Below, piece by piece: positions 15,702 to 24,008 of a DNA stretch of 40,132 bases. A program made the translations under genes and the position numbers. Under the pieces are notes generated by a model. That model was not told where the DNA came from. It worked only from the letters and a program-made list of their open reading frames with translations, and did no database searches. The number at the start of each line of letters is the position of its first letter. Position 1 is the first letter of the stretch. The stretch comes from Vagococcus acidifermentans. Its GTDB lineage: Bacteria > Bacillota > Bacilli > Lactobacillales > Vagococcaceae. The stretch lies in assembly GCF_003987655.1 (NCBI RefSeq), contig NZ_NGKC01000020.1, positions 1 to 40,132 of the forward strand, written 5' to 3'.

Positions 15702-16769
15702 CTAATCCCTTATTAAGTAATCTGTCATTTGTTCAATCGGCAGTGTTTCGATTTTCGCTTGCCCGATGTCCTCCAGCAAAACGATGCGGATGTCGCTGCC
15801 TGCTGCCTTTTTATCGTGTCTGATAGCTTCATACAGTGCTCTTTCCGGCCAGTCGTTATGGGTGACCGGCAGCTGGAACTTAGTCAGCATGTCTGAAAGC
15901 GACGCTGTGATACCCGCAGGCATCTGCCCTTTCTTTTCTGCTGCACGGCTGATTTGCACCATCCCGATGGCGACTGCTTCGCCGTGCGTGACGACACCGT
16001 AACCCAGTGTATTCTCAATGGCATGACCGATAGTGTGTCCGAAATTCAGAATCAGACGCAGGCCGGTATCCAGCTCATCCTGTTCCACCACGTGCCGTTT
16101 GACTTCACAGCAGGCTGCGATAACTTCCTCTGCATGAGCCAGTAAGTCCTGCTCGCTTTCCAGCTCCGCCAAGCGCTGCCATAAATCCGCATCGGCAATG
16201 GCAGCCGATTTGACGATTTCCGCAATGCCTTCGCGTATCCGGCGCGGCGGCAGTGTATTCAGTGTATCCGGATCAATGAGCACACCGTCGGGCTGGGCGA
16301 ATGTCCCGACCAGATTTTTAGCTTTCCGTGTGTTCACCGCTGTTTTACCGCCAATACTGCTGTCGACTTGAGCCAAAAGTGTTGTCGGGACTTGCAGAAA
16401 ATGAATCCCGCGCATAAATGTGGAGGCGACAAACGCCGCCAAGTCGCCGACGACACCGCCGCCAAGCGCAATCACACCGTCTTTGCGCGTCATGCCTTTT
16501 TGAGCCAGCGCATCATACAATCTTTCAGCCATCGCCAGACTTTTACTGGTTTCGCCCGCCGGCACTGATACGATATCCGCATCAAACCCGGCGCGCCGCA
16601 AGCTGTCAATCACCTGTTCCCCGTATAAACTGTCAACCGTATCATCTGTGATGACCATGATGCACTGAGGTTCCCACAACCTTGACACCCAGTCGCCGAT
16701 TTGTGCCAGCCAGCCTTTTTTGATTGTCAGCGTATATGCATGATGCGGCAGTGTAACCCTGATTTCCAT
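15702..16769 (-). CDS. aroB: 3-dehydroquinate synthase
   Basis: Cyclises DAHP to 3-dehydroquinate with NAD and a divalent metal. The 355-residue protein shows the NAD-binding GGGVVGDLAAFVASTFMRGI (from about 103), VPTTLLAQVDSSIGGKTAVN (about 127-146), the metal ligands in LNFGHTIGHAIE and HGEAVAIGM (about 245-271), and basic phosphate-binding residues KNLVG. Standard length. Second enzyme of the pathway, 20 bases downstream of aroF. Confidence 0.95.
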   Translation of the reverse strand: MEIRVTLPHHAYTLTIKKGWLAQIGDWVSRLWEPQCIMVITDDTVDSLYGEQVIDSLRRAGFDADIVSVPAGETSKSLAMAERLYDALAQKGMTRKDGVIALGGGVVGDLAAFVASTFMRGIHFLQVPTTLLAQVDSSIGGKTAVNTRKAKNLVGTFAQPDGVLIDPDTLNTLPPRRIREGIAEIVKSAAIADADLWQRLAELESEQDLLAHAEEVIAACCEVKRHVVEQDELDTGLRLILNFGHTIGHAIENTLGYGVVTHGEAVAIGMVQISRAAEKKGQMPAGITASLSDMLTKFQLPVTHNDWPERALYEAIRHDKKAAGSDIRIVLLEDIGQAKIETLPIEQMTDYLIRD

Positions 16770-16789
16770 ACCTTAACCCACCTTCTCCG

Positions 16790-17824
16790 TTAAATTTCCG
16801 CTTGAATTTTTTTAACATCCTTCATTGCTTTAGTCAGCACATCAATTTGTGCCATCATGTTTTTGTAGCGTTTCTCGTTAAGCGACTGCTGTCCGTCCGA
16901 CCAAGCTTTCGACGGTTCCGGATGAATTTCCACAATCATACCGGACGCACCGGCAGCCACGCCAGCCAATGCCATTGGGGACACCAGATCCCAAATACCC
17001 ACACCGTGACTCGGGTCCACAATAATTGGGAAATGACTCAGTTTTTGAATCAGCGGCACAGCACTCAAATCAAAAGTATTGCGCGTCGCAGTTTCGTATG
17101 TGCGAATCCCCCGTTCGACAAAAATGACTCGCTGGTTGCCCTCTGAAACAACGTATTCAGCCGCATTCAGCCACTCATCGATGGTGCCGGAAATACCGCG
17201 CTTCAATGCCACCGGGACGTTCGTTTTTCCAACTGCTTGAAGCAGCTTGAAGTTTTGCATGTTGCGGGCGCCGATTTGCAAAATATCAGTGTATTTTGCC
17301 ACCAGCGGCAAATTAGCTTCATCCATGACCTCTGTAATCACTTTTAAGCCGTATGCGTCAGCCGCCTCACGAATGTATATCAGTCCTTCTTCTCCCAAAC
17401 CTTGGAAGGCGTAAGGCGAGGTCCGGGGTTTGAACGCACCGCCGCGTAAAATTTTGGCGCCGCCTTCTTTGGCGATTCTCGCACACTCCATGATTTGTTC
17501 CCGTCCTTCAATTGAGCACGGACCGGCCATGGTAACAAATTCCTCGTTGCCGCCGATTTTGACACCGTCGACATCTACCACAGTATCGGACGGATGGAAC
17601 TCACGGCTGCTGAGTTTGTAAGTACTGGTGATGCGGACCGTATTTTCAACGCCGTCATAGCTTTTGAACGGCACATCCAGCATTTTTTTCGTGTCGCCGA
17701 CCAGTCCGATAATCGTCTGTTCCTTACCTTCGCTCAAATGAACATCCATGCCCTCTTTTTTGACACGGTCTATCACTTTTTCGACTTGTTCCTTTGTCGC
17801 GCCATGTTTCATAATAACAATCAT
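16790..17824 (-). CDS. aroF: DAHP synthase (type I beta, with N-terminal regulatory domain)
   Basis: Catalyses the committed step: phosphoenolpyruvate plus erythrose-4-phosphate to DAHP. Residues about 1-70 (MIVIMKHGATKEQVEKVIDR) form a ferredoxin-like regulatory domain as in Thermotoga DAHP synthase, followed by the barrel with MAGPCSIEGREQ (metal-binding Cys), LRGGAFKPRTSPYAFQG, QIGARNMQNF, LKRGI and DPSHGVGIWDLV. The N-terminal domain is where tyrosine or phenylalanine would inhibit the enzyme in related proteins; no chorismate mutase is fused. Second gene of the operon, 16 bases after aroE. Confidence 0.95.
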   Translation of the reverse strand: MIVIMKHGATKEQVEKVIDRVKKEGMDVHLSEGKEQTIIGLVGDTKKMLDVPFKSYDGVENTVRITSTYKLSSREFHPSDTVVDVDGVKIGGNEEFVTMAGPCSIEGREQIMECARIAKEGGAKILRGGAFKPRTSPYAFQGLGEEGLIYIREAADAYGLKVITEVMDEANLPLVAKYTDILQIGARNMQNFKLLQAVGKTNVPVALKRGISGTIDEWLNAAEYVVSEGNQRVIFVERGIRTYETATRNTFDLSAVPLIQKLSHFPIIVDPSHGVGIWDLVSPMALAGVAAGASGMIVEIHPEPSKAWSDGQQSLNEKRYKNMMAQIDVLTKAMKDVKKIQAEI

Positions 17825-17840
17825 TTTATTGACTCTCCTT

Positions 17841-18719
17841 TTAGTTTTGTAATTGCTTTAATATCACTTGTTTCACACTATCCACCGGCATCTTTCTGCC
17901 TGTCCATAATTCAAAAGCTACTGCCGCCTGATGAATCAGCATGCCGATGCCGTTGACTGTCCGGCAGCCTCTTGCTGATGCCAGCTGCAACAGCTGGGTC
18001 TCTTGCGGATGATAAATCAGATCGGCCACCGCCAAGTCCGGGTGAAGTACTTCTGCATCGGCCAGGGGACAAGCCCCTGTTTCAGGGTACATGCCGACTT
18101 GCGTGGCGTTAACCAGCAAGTGGCTCTCTGCAATCGCCGCTGACATCTCATCCGTGCGGTAAAAATCATGCAGTCTGACAGGTACGCCAGTGTATTCCGA
18201 CAGTGTGTCGAAGCCTTTCTGTATCTCAAAAAACTTGTCATCCATCCGTTTAAAAACATCGACCGCTTCTACCCCGGTTAAAGCCAGCTGCGAGATGATC
18301 GCCTTGGCCGCACCTCCTGCTCCCAGCACCGTCACGCGTTTCCCGGTTACGTTGATGCGGGCTTCTTTCAAACTGTTGACAAATCCTTCGCCGTCGGTAT
18401 TGTAACCTGTCAGACGGCCGTTTTGATTGACGATTGTGTTAACTGCACCGATCAGTCGAGCTGCTTCTGACAACTCGTCCGCAAGCCGATATGCCGGCTC
18501 TTTATACGGCATTGATAAATTGACACCCAGCATGTTTAAATCCCGAATGCTGTCAAAAACATGTTCAAATCTTGCCGGCTCGACATCAAAGGCCAAGTAC
18601 ACTGCATCGATTCCCAGCTCCTGAAAAGCTGTATTGTGAATCAGCGGTGATAAGCTGTGCTTGATAGGTGTGGCAATGACTGCCGCCAGCCTTGTATAAC
18701 CAGATATATCCTGTTTCAT
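17841..18719 (-). CDS. aroE: Shikimate dehydrogenase
   Basis: Reduces 3-dehydroshikimate to shikimate with NADPH. The 292-residue protein has the shikimate-binding SLSPLIHNTAF (about 22-32), NLSMPYKEPAY with the catalytic Lys (about 92), NTDGEGFV, and the NADP-binding VLGAGGAAKAI (about 133-143). First gene of the operon; ATG at 18719 is preceded by GGGAGGGG (18724-18731 on the other strand). A terminator-type hairpin ends only 22 bases upstream of the start, so expression of this gene and all below depends on read-through. aroD is not in the window. Confidence 0.95.
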   Translation of the reverse strand: MKQDISGYTRLAAVIATPIKHSLSPLIHNTAFQELGIDAVYLAFDVEPARFEHVFDSIRDLNMLGVNLSMPYKEPAYRLADELSEAARLIGAVNTIVNQNGRLTGYNTDGEGFVNSLKEARINVTGKRVTVLGAGGAAKAIISQLALTGVEAVDVFKRMDDKFFEIQKGFDTLSEYTGVPVRLHDFYRTDEMSAAIAESHLLVNATQVGMYPETGACPLADAEVLHPDLAVADLIYHPQETQLLQLASARGCRTVNGIGMLIHQAAVAFELWTGRKMPVDSVKQVILKQLQN

Positions 18720-18740
18720 CTAACCCCTCCCGCAGATAAG

Positions 18741-18788
18741 AAAAAAGACGACAACCTAGATGTATATACTCATCTACAGTCGTCGTCT
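18741..18788 (-). terminator. Attenuator terminator in the aro operon leader
   Basis: On the lower strand AGACGAC(G)AC...TAGATG pairs with CATCTA...GTCGTCT around an 8-base loop, followed by six T and CTT. It sits between the operon promoter and aroE, so it is a conditional terminator. Its 5' arm (ACTGTAGA, 18773-18780) can instead pair with TCTACAGT from the preceding hairpin (18825-18832), giving an antiterminator. Confidence 0.8.
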
Positions 18789-18820
18789 GTTCATCGAAAA
18801 TTACGTCTAAACATATTAAA

Positions 18821-18937
18821 AGCCACTGTAGAGGTATGTAGTCATCTACGTGGCTGTTTGAATTCATTACTAAATGCTCTAGCCATCATAGATACAAAAC
18901 TGGTATCGTTTGTATCCATAATGTCATGGCTACAAAC
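18821..18937 (-). promoter_or_regulatory. Alternative hairpins of the aro leader
   Basis: Three structures precede the terminator on the lower strand. Hairpin A: GTTTGTA/TACAAAC (18931-18937 with 18908-18914) begins right at the leader-peptide stop. Structure B: GATACAAA/TTTGTATC (18909-18916 with 18891-18898), exclusive with A. Hairpin C: AGCCAC...GTGGCT (18850-18855 with 18821-18826), whose 3' arm can sequester the terminator's 5' arm. The mutually exclusive pairings are what ribosome-dependent attenuation needs. Confidence 0.65.
18842..18919 (-). CDS. Possible second leader ORF, 25 codons
   Basis: Starts MDTNDTSFVSMM and ends EFKQPRR, terminating inside the hairpin that precedes the attenuator. 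It contains three Phe. The ribosome-binding site is poor and it may be only a chance frame across structured RNA; listed because translation through it would affect the folding of the leader. Confidence 0.25.
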   Translation of the reverse strand: MDTNDTSFVSMMARAFSNEFKQPRR

Positions 18938-19000
18938 TTATCTAAAATAGCTAAAGTAATATGTATTTAACTGTTGATTGATAGAAGTCTGACAAACCAT
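18938..19000 (-). CDS. Aromatic leader peptide, 20 codons ending in YYFSYFR
   Basis: About 40 bases after the operon's transcription start, a GGAGTGA site is followed 5 bases on by ATG at 19000 and a 20-codon ORF: MVCQTSINQQ, then LNTYYFSYFR and stop. Five of the last seven codons are Tyr or Phe, the two end products of the operon below. The first hairpin begins at its stop codon, and a terminator lies just before aroE. This is the textbook layout of a ribosome-sensing attenuation peptide: stalling at scarce Tyr-tRNA or Phe-tRNA would shift the pairing toward the antiterminator. Mechanism inferred; the ORF, its Shine-Dalgarno and its composition are seen directly. Confidence 0.75.
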   Translation of the reverse strand: MVCQTSINQQLNTYYFSYFR

Positions 19001-19045
19001 GAAAATCACTCCAACATTCTGAATTTCTTATCTCGAATTGACACA

Positions 19046-19074
19046 AGTATATCGTTTATCAAACAGAAAGTCAA
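19046..19074 (-). promoter_or_regulatory. Sigma-A promoter of the aromatic operon
   Basis: Lower strand: TTGACT (19069-19074), a 17-base spacer, TATACT (19046-19051). Transcription would start near 19039, giving a leader of about 320 nt before aroE. Confidence 0.8.
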
Positions 19075-19084
19075 TACACTTTTC

Positions 19085-19279
19085 CGAGTTTTATGAAAAT
19101 TAAATGAGAACCATCATCATCTTTTACACACTCCGTCCATTTTTTAAGTTTAATTGCAGATTATTTACCGAAACGGTGTGCCCTTCAGCTGTTTCGCAGG
19201 TCCCGCTGCGTCGGTCGGCTGCCGAGCTCTTTCTCAGAAGTTTTTAGTAATCTTTTTCACTTAATATACAGCCAATCTC
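19085..19279. other. Intergenic tract with GC-rich island
   Basis: Between the divergent promoters. Mostly AT-rich, but about 19170-19230 is strikingly GC-rich and can fold (GAAAC at 19169-19173 with GTTTC at 19191-19195; GGTCGGCTGCCGAGC further on). No ORF with a ribosome-binding site on either strand. I cannot say whether it is a structured RNA, a repeat or a gene remnant. Confidence 0.3.
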
Positions 19280-19288
19280 TGTTATAAT
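19280..19288 (+). promoter_or_regulatory. Extended -10 promoter
   Basis: TGTTATAAT: TGn plus perfect TATAAT (19283-19288). The transcript would begin after 19289, which rules out the upstream in-frame ATG and supports the start at 19310. Confidence 0.6.
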
Positions 19289-19309
19289 ATGAGGAAAGGA
19301 TGTGAAACG

Positions 19310-20599
19310 ATGACTAAGAAATTGATTATTATTTCCGTGGATGCGCTTGGTGCCGACGATCTGAAACAGACACCTTCAGAGCTGCACATGTTCAACTTTT
19401 TTAAAGAGCACGGCACCCACATCAGACAAGTTGAAGCAATTTATCCCTCTTTAACTTATCCGTCCCATGTAACGCTTGTAACCGGTGTTTATCCCAAAAA
19501 ACACGGTGTTGTCAACAATACACTGCTTCAGCCTGAAAGAAAATCCCCTGACTGGTATTGGTATGACCGCTTCATCAAACGCCCGACACTTTACAGTTGT
19601 GCCGAAAAAGAAGGGCTGAAAACGGCTGCGTTTCTCTGGCCGGTGACCGCTAAAAGCACCATCACGTACAATATCGCCGAAATCTTTCCAAACCGGATTT
19701 GGACGAATCAGGCATTTGTTTCACTGAGCGCCAGCTCGCCGTTTTTCCTGTTGGCGATGAATGCCAAGTACGGGTATTTGCGGGATGGTATCAAGCAGCC
19801 TCAGCTGGATGATTTCGTGACAGCCTGCGCAGTCGATACGATCAAACACAAACAACCTGACTTGACACTGATTCATCTGGTGGACATGGACAGCATGCGC
19901 CACGCGCACGGTGTTAATTCCCGCGAAGCAAAAGAAGCGCTGCTTCGCCAAAACAAACGCATCGGAGACATCGTCAATGCAACCAGAGAGGCGGGGACTT
20001 ACGATGAAACGACCTTTGTCGTGCTGGGCGATCATTACCAAATCGATGTGACGAACATGATCCGCTTAAATGTGCTGTTTGCATCTAAAGGCTGGCTTGA
20101 CGTCAATCCGGACGGCACCGTTGCCGACAATTGGCAAGTCTACGCCAAAAGCTGTGACGGCTCCTGCTATATTTACTGCCGTCAGCAGACAACAGTCGAG
20201 CCGTCTGAGATATTGGATGCCTTGAAGTTGATGATTGGTATTGAAGCTATTTATACCTCTGATGAAGTATCTGAAATGGGAGCAACTGAAAACTGCACCT
20301 TTATGCTGGAAGCCGAGCGCGGGTTTTATTTTGTCGACCAGGCCATCGGCGAATTGGTTTCCCGGGTACAAACGGAGCACATCGGCGAACCTGATTTATA
20401 TCAGGCAGTTCACGGGTTTTCTCCCCTGAAGGAAGATTACAGCACGACCATGCTGGTCATGGGACCGGACATCAAGAAAAACCATCACATTGAAACAAGC
20501 CGGCTAGTGGATGCTGCCCCGACTTTTGCTGAGATTCTGGGTCTGGAAAGCTTTCCGCATGATACGGACGGTGTCTGCATAGCCGATATGTTTGTGTAA
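19310..20599 (+). CDS. Nucleotide pyrophosphatase/phosphodiesterase-like protein (alkaline phosphatase superfamily)
   Basis: The 429-residue product starts at ATG 19310, behind AGGAAAGGATG. The N-terminus LIIISVDALGADD gives the first metal Asp (11); YPSLTYPSHVTLVTGVYPKKHG (45-66) is the NPP motif with Thr49 as nucleophile; HLVDMDSMRHAHG and VVLGDHYQID give further metal ligands, and AVHGFSP the last His. No signal peptide, so probably cytoplasmic. Family members cleave phosphodiester or pyrophosphate bonds in nucleotides or lipids; the substrate here is not known. It forms a two-gene transcript with the UMF1 transporter 13 bases downstream, which may import or export its substrate or product (inference). 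Confidence 0.85.
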   Translation: MTKKLIIISVDALGADDLKQTPSELHMFNFFKEHGTHIRQVEAIYPSLTYPSHVTLVTGVYPKKHGVVNNTLLQPERKSPDWYWYDRFIKRPTLYSCAEKEGLKTAAFLWPVTAKSTITYNIAEIFPNRIWTNQAFVSLSASSPFFLLAMNAKYGYLRDGIKQPQLDDFVTACAVDTIKHKQPDLTLIHLVDMDSMRHAHGVNSREAKEALLRQNKRIGDIVNATREAGTYDETTFVVLGDHYQIDVTNMIRLNVLFASKGWLDVNPDGTVADNWQVYAKSCDGSCYIYCRQQTTVEPSEILDALKLMIGIEAIYTSDEVSEMGATENCTFMLEAERGFYFVDQAIGELVSRVQTEHIGEPDLYQAVHGFSPLKEDYSTTMLVMGPDIKKNHHIETSRLVDAAPTFAEILGLESFPHDTDGVCIADMFV

Positions 20600-20612
20600 A
20601 GGAGATAGATAA

Positions 20613-21857
20613 ATGACATTTACCAAAGAAGAAAAAAGCTGGATTATGTATGACTGGGCGAACTCTGTTTACTCGTTGATCATCGTCACTGCCATCCTGC
20701 CGATTTATTTTAAATACGTCGCCGGCAATGCCGGTATCAGCGACGCAGATTCGACAGCTTTCTGGGGATATGCCTCTTCTTTCGCCACCTTGCTTATTTC
20801 GGTGTCGTCCCCCATCTTAGGCACTATCGCCGACTATCGCGGCGCCAAAAAAAAGCTCTTTAACTTTTTTGCATTTTCCGGCATGCTGCTGACACTGGCT
20901 TTGGCAATAGTGCCCAATCACAGCTGGGTGGCATTGCTTGCTGTCTATGTGATTTCCCACATGGGCTTTCAAGGAGCCAATATCTTCTACGACGGTTTTC
21001 TCGTTGACGTTACGACCGATGAGCGGGCAGATGCGGTGTCGTCCTATGGTTTCGGTTTCGGCTACATCGGCAGTGCGCTGCTGTTCGTCCTCGTCATGGT
21101 TTTACAAGTGACAGACGGTTTCGGACTGATGGGGACCGAGACAGTGACCAAACTCTGCTTTATTTTAACAGCTGTCTGGTGGTTCGCCTTTACCATTCCT
21201 TTTGTCAAAAACGTCCATCAAAATTATGGCATTGAACCTGAAAAACACACGATACGCAGAAGTTTTCTGCGTATCGCCGAAACCATCAAAGAAATTTCAC
21301 GGTATAAACACATTGTCTTTTTCCTGATTGCCTATTTCTTCTATATTGACGGGGTGGACACAATTTTTACGATGGCGACAGCATTTGGCATTGATATGGG
21401 CGTCAGCTCCGATATGCTGATTATCATTCTGCTTGTCGTCAATATCATTGCATTTCCATTTACCATTCTGTACGGTCGTCTGGCTGCCCGTTTCGGTACA
21501 AAGCCATTGATTCTTACAGCGATTTCCGTTTACATCATTATCTGTATTTATGCGATGTTCATGAAAACGACTGTTGATTTTTGGATTGTCGGCATACTTG
21601 TCGGTACCTCCCAAGGCGGGATTCAGGCATTGAGCCGCTCCTATTTCGCAAAAATCGTGCCAAAAGACCGGGCCAATGAATTTTTTGGATTTTACAACAT
21701 TTTCGGCAAGTTTTCGGCGATACTCGGACCGAGTATTTTCGCATTTGTCACCCAGATGACAGGCCAGTCGCAATTTGGTATTGCCGCCCTAATTTTATTG
21801 TTCATCATCGGTGCCGTCCTTTTCAGCCGGGTCAATTTCCAAGCAACAACTGACTAA
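20613..21857 (+). CDS. UMF1-family major facilitator transporter
   Basis: The 414-residue membrane protein has about 12 hydrophobic segments and the N-terminal phrase SWIMYDWANSVYSLIIVTAIL, typical of the UMF1 (Atg22-like) branch of the major facilitator superfamily. PILGTIADYRGAKKK (about 67-81) is the loop 2-3 motif and GTSQGGIQALSRSYFAKIVP a conserved stretch in the second half. The substrate in bacteria is unknown. AAAGGAG lies 8 bases before the ATG. Cotranscribed with the phosphodiesterase-like gene. Confidence 0.88.
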   Translation: MTFTKEEKSWIMYDWANSVYSLIIVTAILPIYFKYVAGNAGISDADSTAFWGYASSFATLLISVSSPILGTIADYRGAKKKLFNFFAFSGMLLTLALAIVPNHSWVALLAVYVISHMGFQGANIFYDGFLVDVTTDERADAVSSYGFGFGYIGSALLFVLVMVLQVTDGFGLMGTETVTKLCFILTAVWWFAFTIPFVKNVHQNYGIEPEKHTIRRSFLRIAETIKEISRYKHIVFFLIAYFFYIDGVDTIFTMATAFGIDMGVSSDMLIIILLVVNIIAFPFTILYGRLAARFGTKPLILTAISVYIIICIYAMFMKTTVDFWIVGILVGTSQGGIQALSRSYFAKIVPKDRANEFFGFYNIFGKFSAILGPSIFAFVTQMTGQSQFGIAALILLFIIGAVLFSRVNFQATTD

Positions 21858-21861
21858 GACG

Positions 21862-21896
21862 CCGCAGGCAAACGCAACAAAAACTGCGGGTTTCTC
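21862..21896 (+). terminator. Probable terminator
   Basis: CCGCAG (21862-21867) pairs with CTGCGG (21884-21889), followed by GTTTCTCTATT. Modest T tract. Confidence 0.45.
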
Positions 21897-21904
21897 TATT
21901 CCCG

Positions 21905-21933
21905 TTGACTTACATACTCGCGGACCGTACACT
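21905..21933 (+). promoter_or_regulatory. Sigma-A promoter of the PBP gene
   Basis: TTGACT (21905-21910), a 17-base spacer, TACACT (21928-21933). The expected transcription start near 21940 lies after the in-frame ATG at 21939, so translation must begin at 21978. Confidence 0.7.
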
Positions 21934-21977
21934 TTTAAATGAAGACATCACACATTACGTTGTCAGGAGACGAATTC

Positions 21978-23963
21978 ATGAAAAAAATTATCTTTGCCGT
22001 ATTAGCAGTCGCACTGGTCGGCGGTGCAGGCGCCTTTGCTTATGTCAAATGGCAGGACAGTCTGGCGCAGCGAACAGTCGCTACATTTACCAACGGTTTG
22101 AAAAAGAAACAGTTTGAAACATATGAAGGGCTTTTTTCAAGCACTTCTCTCAAAAAAGCAGACATTTCAGAAAAAGAAGTTATCACCAAATACGATAAAA
22201 TATTCAACGGCCTCGGCATGTCCGACATCACCATCAGCGATCTGTCTGTTGAAAAGAAGGACAGCAAGCGGGTGTTCCGTTTCACTGCCGCAATGGACAC
22301 AGGGCTCGGCAAAATTTCAGACCAGTCTTATGAAGGAACACTGGTAAAAGAAGACGGGAAGTTTGTCATTGACTGGGAATACCGGCTGATTTTCCCGGGG
22401 ATGAAACAAAATGACAAAGTCCTGATGTACACCGAAAAACCCGAACGCGGCAACATCCTTGACCGCAACGGCGTCAAACTGGCGACCAATGGCGACTTTC
22501 CGCAAATCGGTCTTGTACCGAAAGAACTCGGCAGCGGCAAAGAGCGGGAAGACAATTTGAAAAAAATCAGTGATGTGACAGAAATCTCAATGGAAAAACT
22601 GACAGAAGCGCTGGAACAGTCTTGGGTCACAGATGATTCGTTCGTTCCGTTAAAAATTTTGGAACGAAATGAAGGCACCGGGCCGTATACGGATTTGCAA
22701 GGTGTCACCAGCTCCCGGGTATCCCGAAGATTTTATCAGTTCGGGGAGGCAGCTTCCCATCTGGTCGGCTACACCGGCGCCATCACTGCAGAAGACATTG
22801 AGAAAAGTCCTGAACTGGCGAGTTTTGAAACAACAGGAAAAACCGGTTTGGAGCGCTCCTTTGACAAACAACTGCGCGGGACACCCGGCGGCACAATCAA
22901 TATTGTGTCCGAGACGGACGAGGTCAGGAAAGTCCTTGTCACTTCCGACAAACAGGACGGGCAAGACATCCGGACCACACTGGACGCCGCTCTGCAGCAG
23001 GAAGCTTATAACAGTCTGGCAGAGGAAACCGGCGCCATGGTCATCACCCAGCCGAAAACCGGCGAATTGTTAGCAGTCGCCAGCGCCCCTGCCTTTGACC
23101 CGAACAGCATGGTCAAAGGGATGAGCGATGCTGATTATAACAAACTGGCCAAGGATAAGCGGAAACCCTTTTTATCCCGGTACAATCTCGGGTATGCGCC
23201 CGGTTCGACATTCAAAACAATTACCGCGGCTGTCGGTATTGATGCCGGCGTGACCTCCCCTGATAAAGAGCGGCACATTGAAGGCCTGAAATGGCAAAAA
23301 GACGCCTCTTGGGGCGACTACTTCGTGACACGTGTATCCGACGTGCCGACAGTCACAATGGACACGGCGCTCATTTATTCGGACAATATTTATTTTGCTC
23401 AGGAAGCTCTGGGAATCGGTGCCGAGACTTACCTGAAAGGACTGAAAAAATTCATTTTTGACGAAAAACTTTCTGTTAAAATCCCGATGGAGCCGGCTCA
23501 AATCAGCAATGATACAATCGACTCGGACATACTGTTGGCCGACACAGCCTACGGGCAAGGTCAATTGCTCATTAATCCTATTCAGCAGGCGGCAATGTAC
23601 AGCGTCTTTGCCAACAATGGCGACTTAAGTTATCCGTCATTGTTGACGGATGATGAAAACAAAGTGAAAAAAGGTGTTATCACGCCAGCGGCTGCTGATA
23701 GTGTGAAGCAAGCAATGAGACAAGTCGTTGATGACCCGAACGGCACAGCCCACAACTTGCAGCGGCTCGGCATCAATCTGGCAGCTAAAACAGGTACTGC
23801 TGAAATAAAAACCGAACAAGATACCAAAGGGCAGGAAAACAGTTTTCTAGTTGCTTTTGATGCTGACAACAGCGAGTTTCTGGTTCTGACTTTAATTGAA
23901 AACTATTCAGGAACCTCCGCCAGCGAAATCAGTGCACCGGTCTTAAGTAAATTGAAACAATAA
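21978..23963 (+). CDS. Class B penicillin-binding protein, MecA/PBP5 type
   Basis: A peptidoglycan transpeptidase of 661 residues with one N-terminal membrane anchor (about 3-23). Then come an NTF2-like MecA-N domain (about 27-140), a dimerisation domain beginning at KPERGNILDRNG (about 154-165) and the transpeptidase domain with Ser410 in PGSTFKT (SxxK), Ser468 in YSDNIYF (SxN) and Lys604 in AAKTGTAE (KTG). The MecA-N domain places it with the low-affinity PBPs of enterococci (PBP5/PBP4) and MecA, so intrinsic reduced cephalosporin susceptibility is plausible, but affinity cannot be read from sequence. AGGAGA precedes the ATG; it has its own promoter and a strong terminator, hence monocistronic. 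Confidence 0.92.
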   Translation: MKKIIFAVLAVALVGGAGAFAYVKWQDSLAQRTVATFTNGLKKKQFETYEGLFSSTSLKKADISEKEVITKYDKIFNGLGMSDITISDLSVEKKDSKRVFRFTAAMDTGLGKISDQSYEGTLVKEDGKFVIDWEYRLIFPGMKQNDKVLMYTEKPERGNILDRNGVKLATNGDFPQIGLVPKELGSGKEREDNLKKISDVTEISMEKLTEALEQSWVTDDSFVPLKILERNEGTGPYTDLQGVTSSRVSRRFYQFGEAASHLVGYTGAITAEDIEKSPELASFETTGKTGLERSFDKQLRGTPGGTINIVSETDEVRKVLVTSDKQDGQDIRTTLDAALQQEAYNSLAEETGAMVITQPKTGELLAVASAPAFDPNSMVKGMSDADYNKLAKDKRKPFLSRYNLGYAPGSTFKTITAAVGIDAGVTSPDKERHIEGLKWQKDASWGDYFVTRVSDVPTVTMDTALIYSDNIYFAQEALGIGAETYLKGLKKFIFDEKLSVKIPMEPAQISNDTIDSDILLADTAYGQGQLLINPIQQAAMYSVFANNGDLSYPSLLTDDENKVKKGVITPAAADSVKQAMRQVVDDPNGTAHNLQRLGINLAAKTGTAEIKTEQDTKGQENSFLVAFDADNSEFLVLTLIENYSGTSASEISAPVLSKLKQ

Positions 23964-23965
23964 GT

Positions 23966-24008
23966 AAAGATGCTTGGCAGGACACATCGGTTCCTGCCAA
24001 GCATCTTT
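23966..24008. terminator. Strong terminator after the PBP gene
   Basis: A 16-bp perfect stem (AAAGATGCTTGGCAGG, 23966-23981, with 23993-24008) around an 11-base loop. Its right arm overlaps the stop codon of the leftward 44-codon ORF, so it may serve both directions. Confidence 0.75.

Noticed and set aside
18720-19040. T-box riboswitch in the aro leader
   Set aside because: No GGGTGGNACCGCG-like T-box sequence or specifier stem is visible; the Tyr/Phe-rich ORF gives a better explanation.
22040-23869. Antisense frames within the PBP gene
   Set aside because: No ribosome-binding sites, and the sense gene is complete with all motifs.
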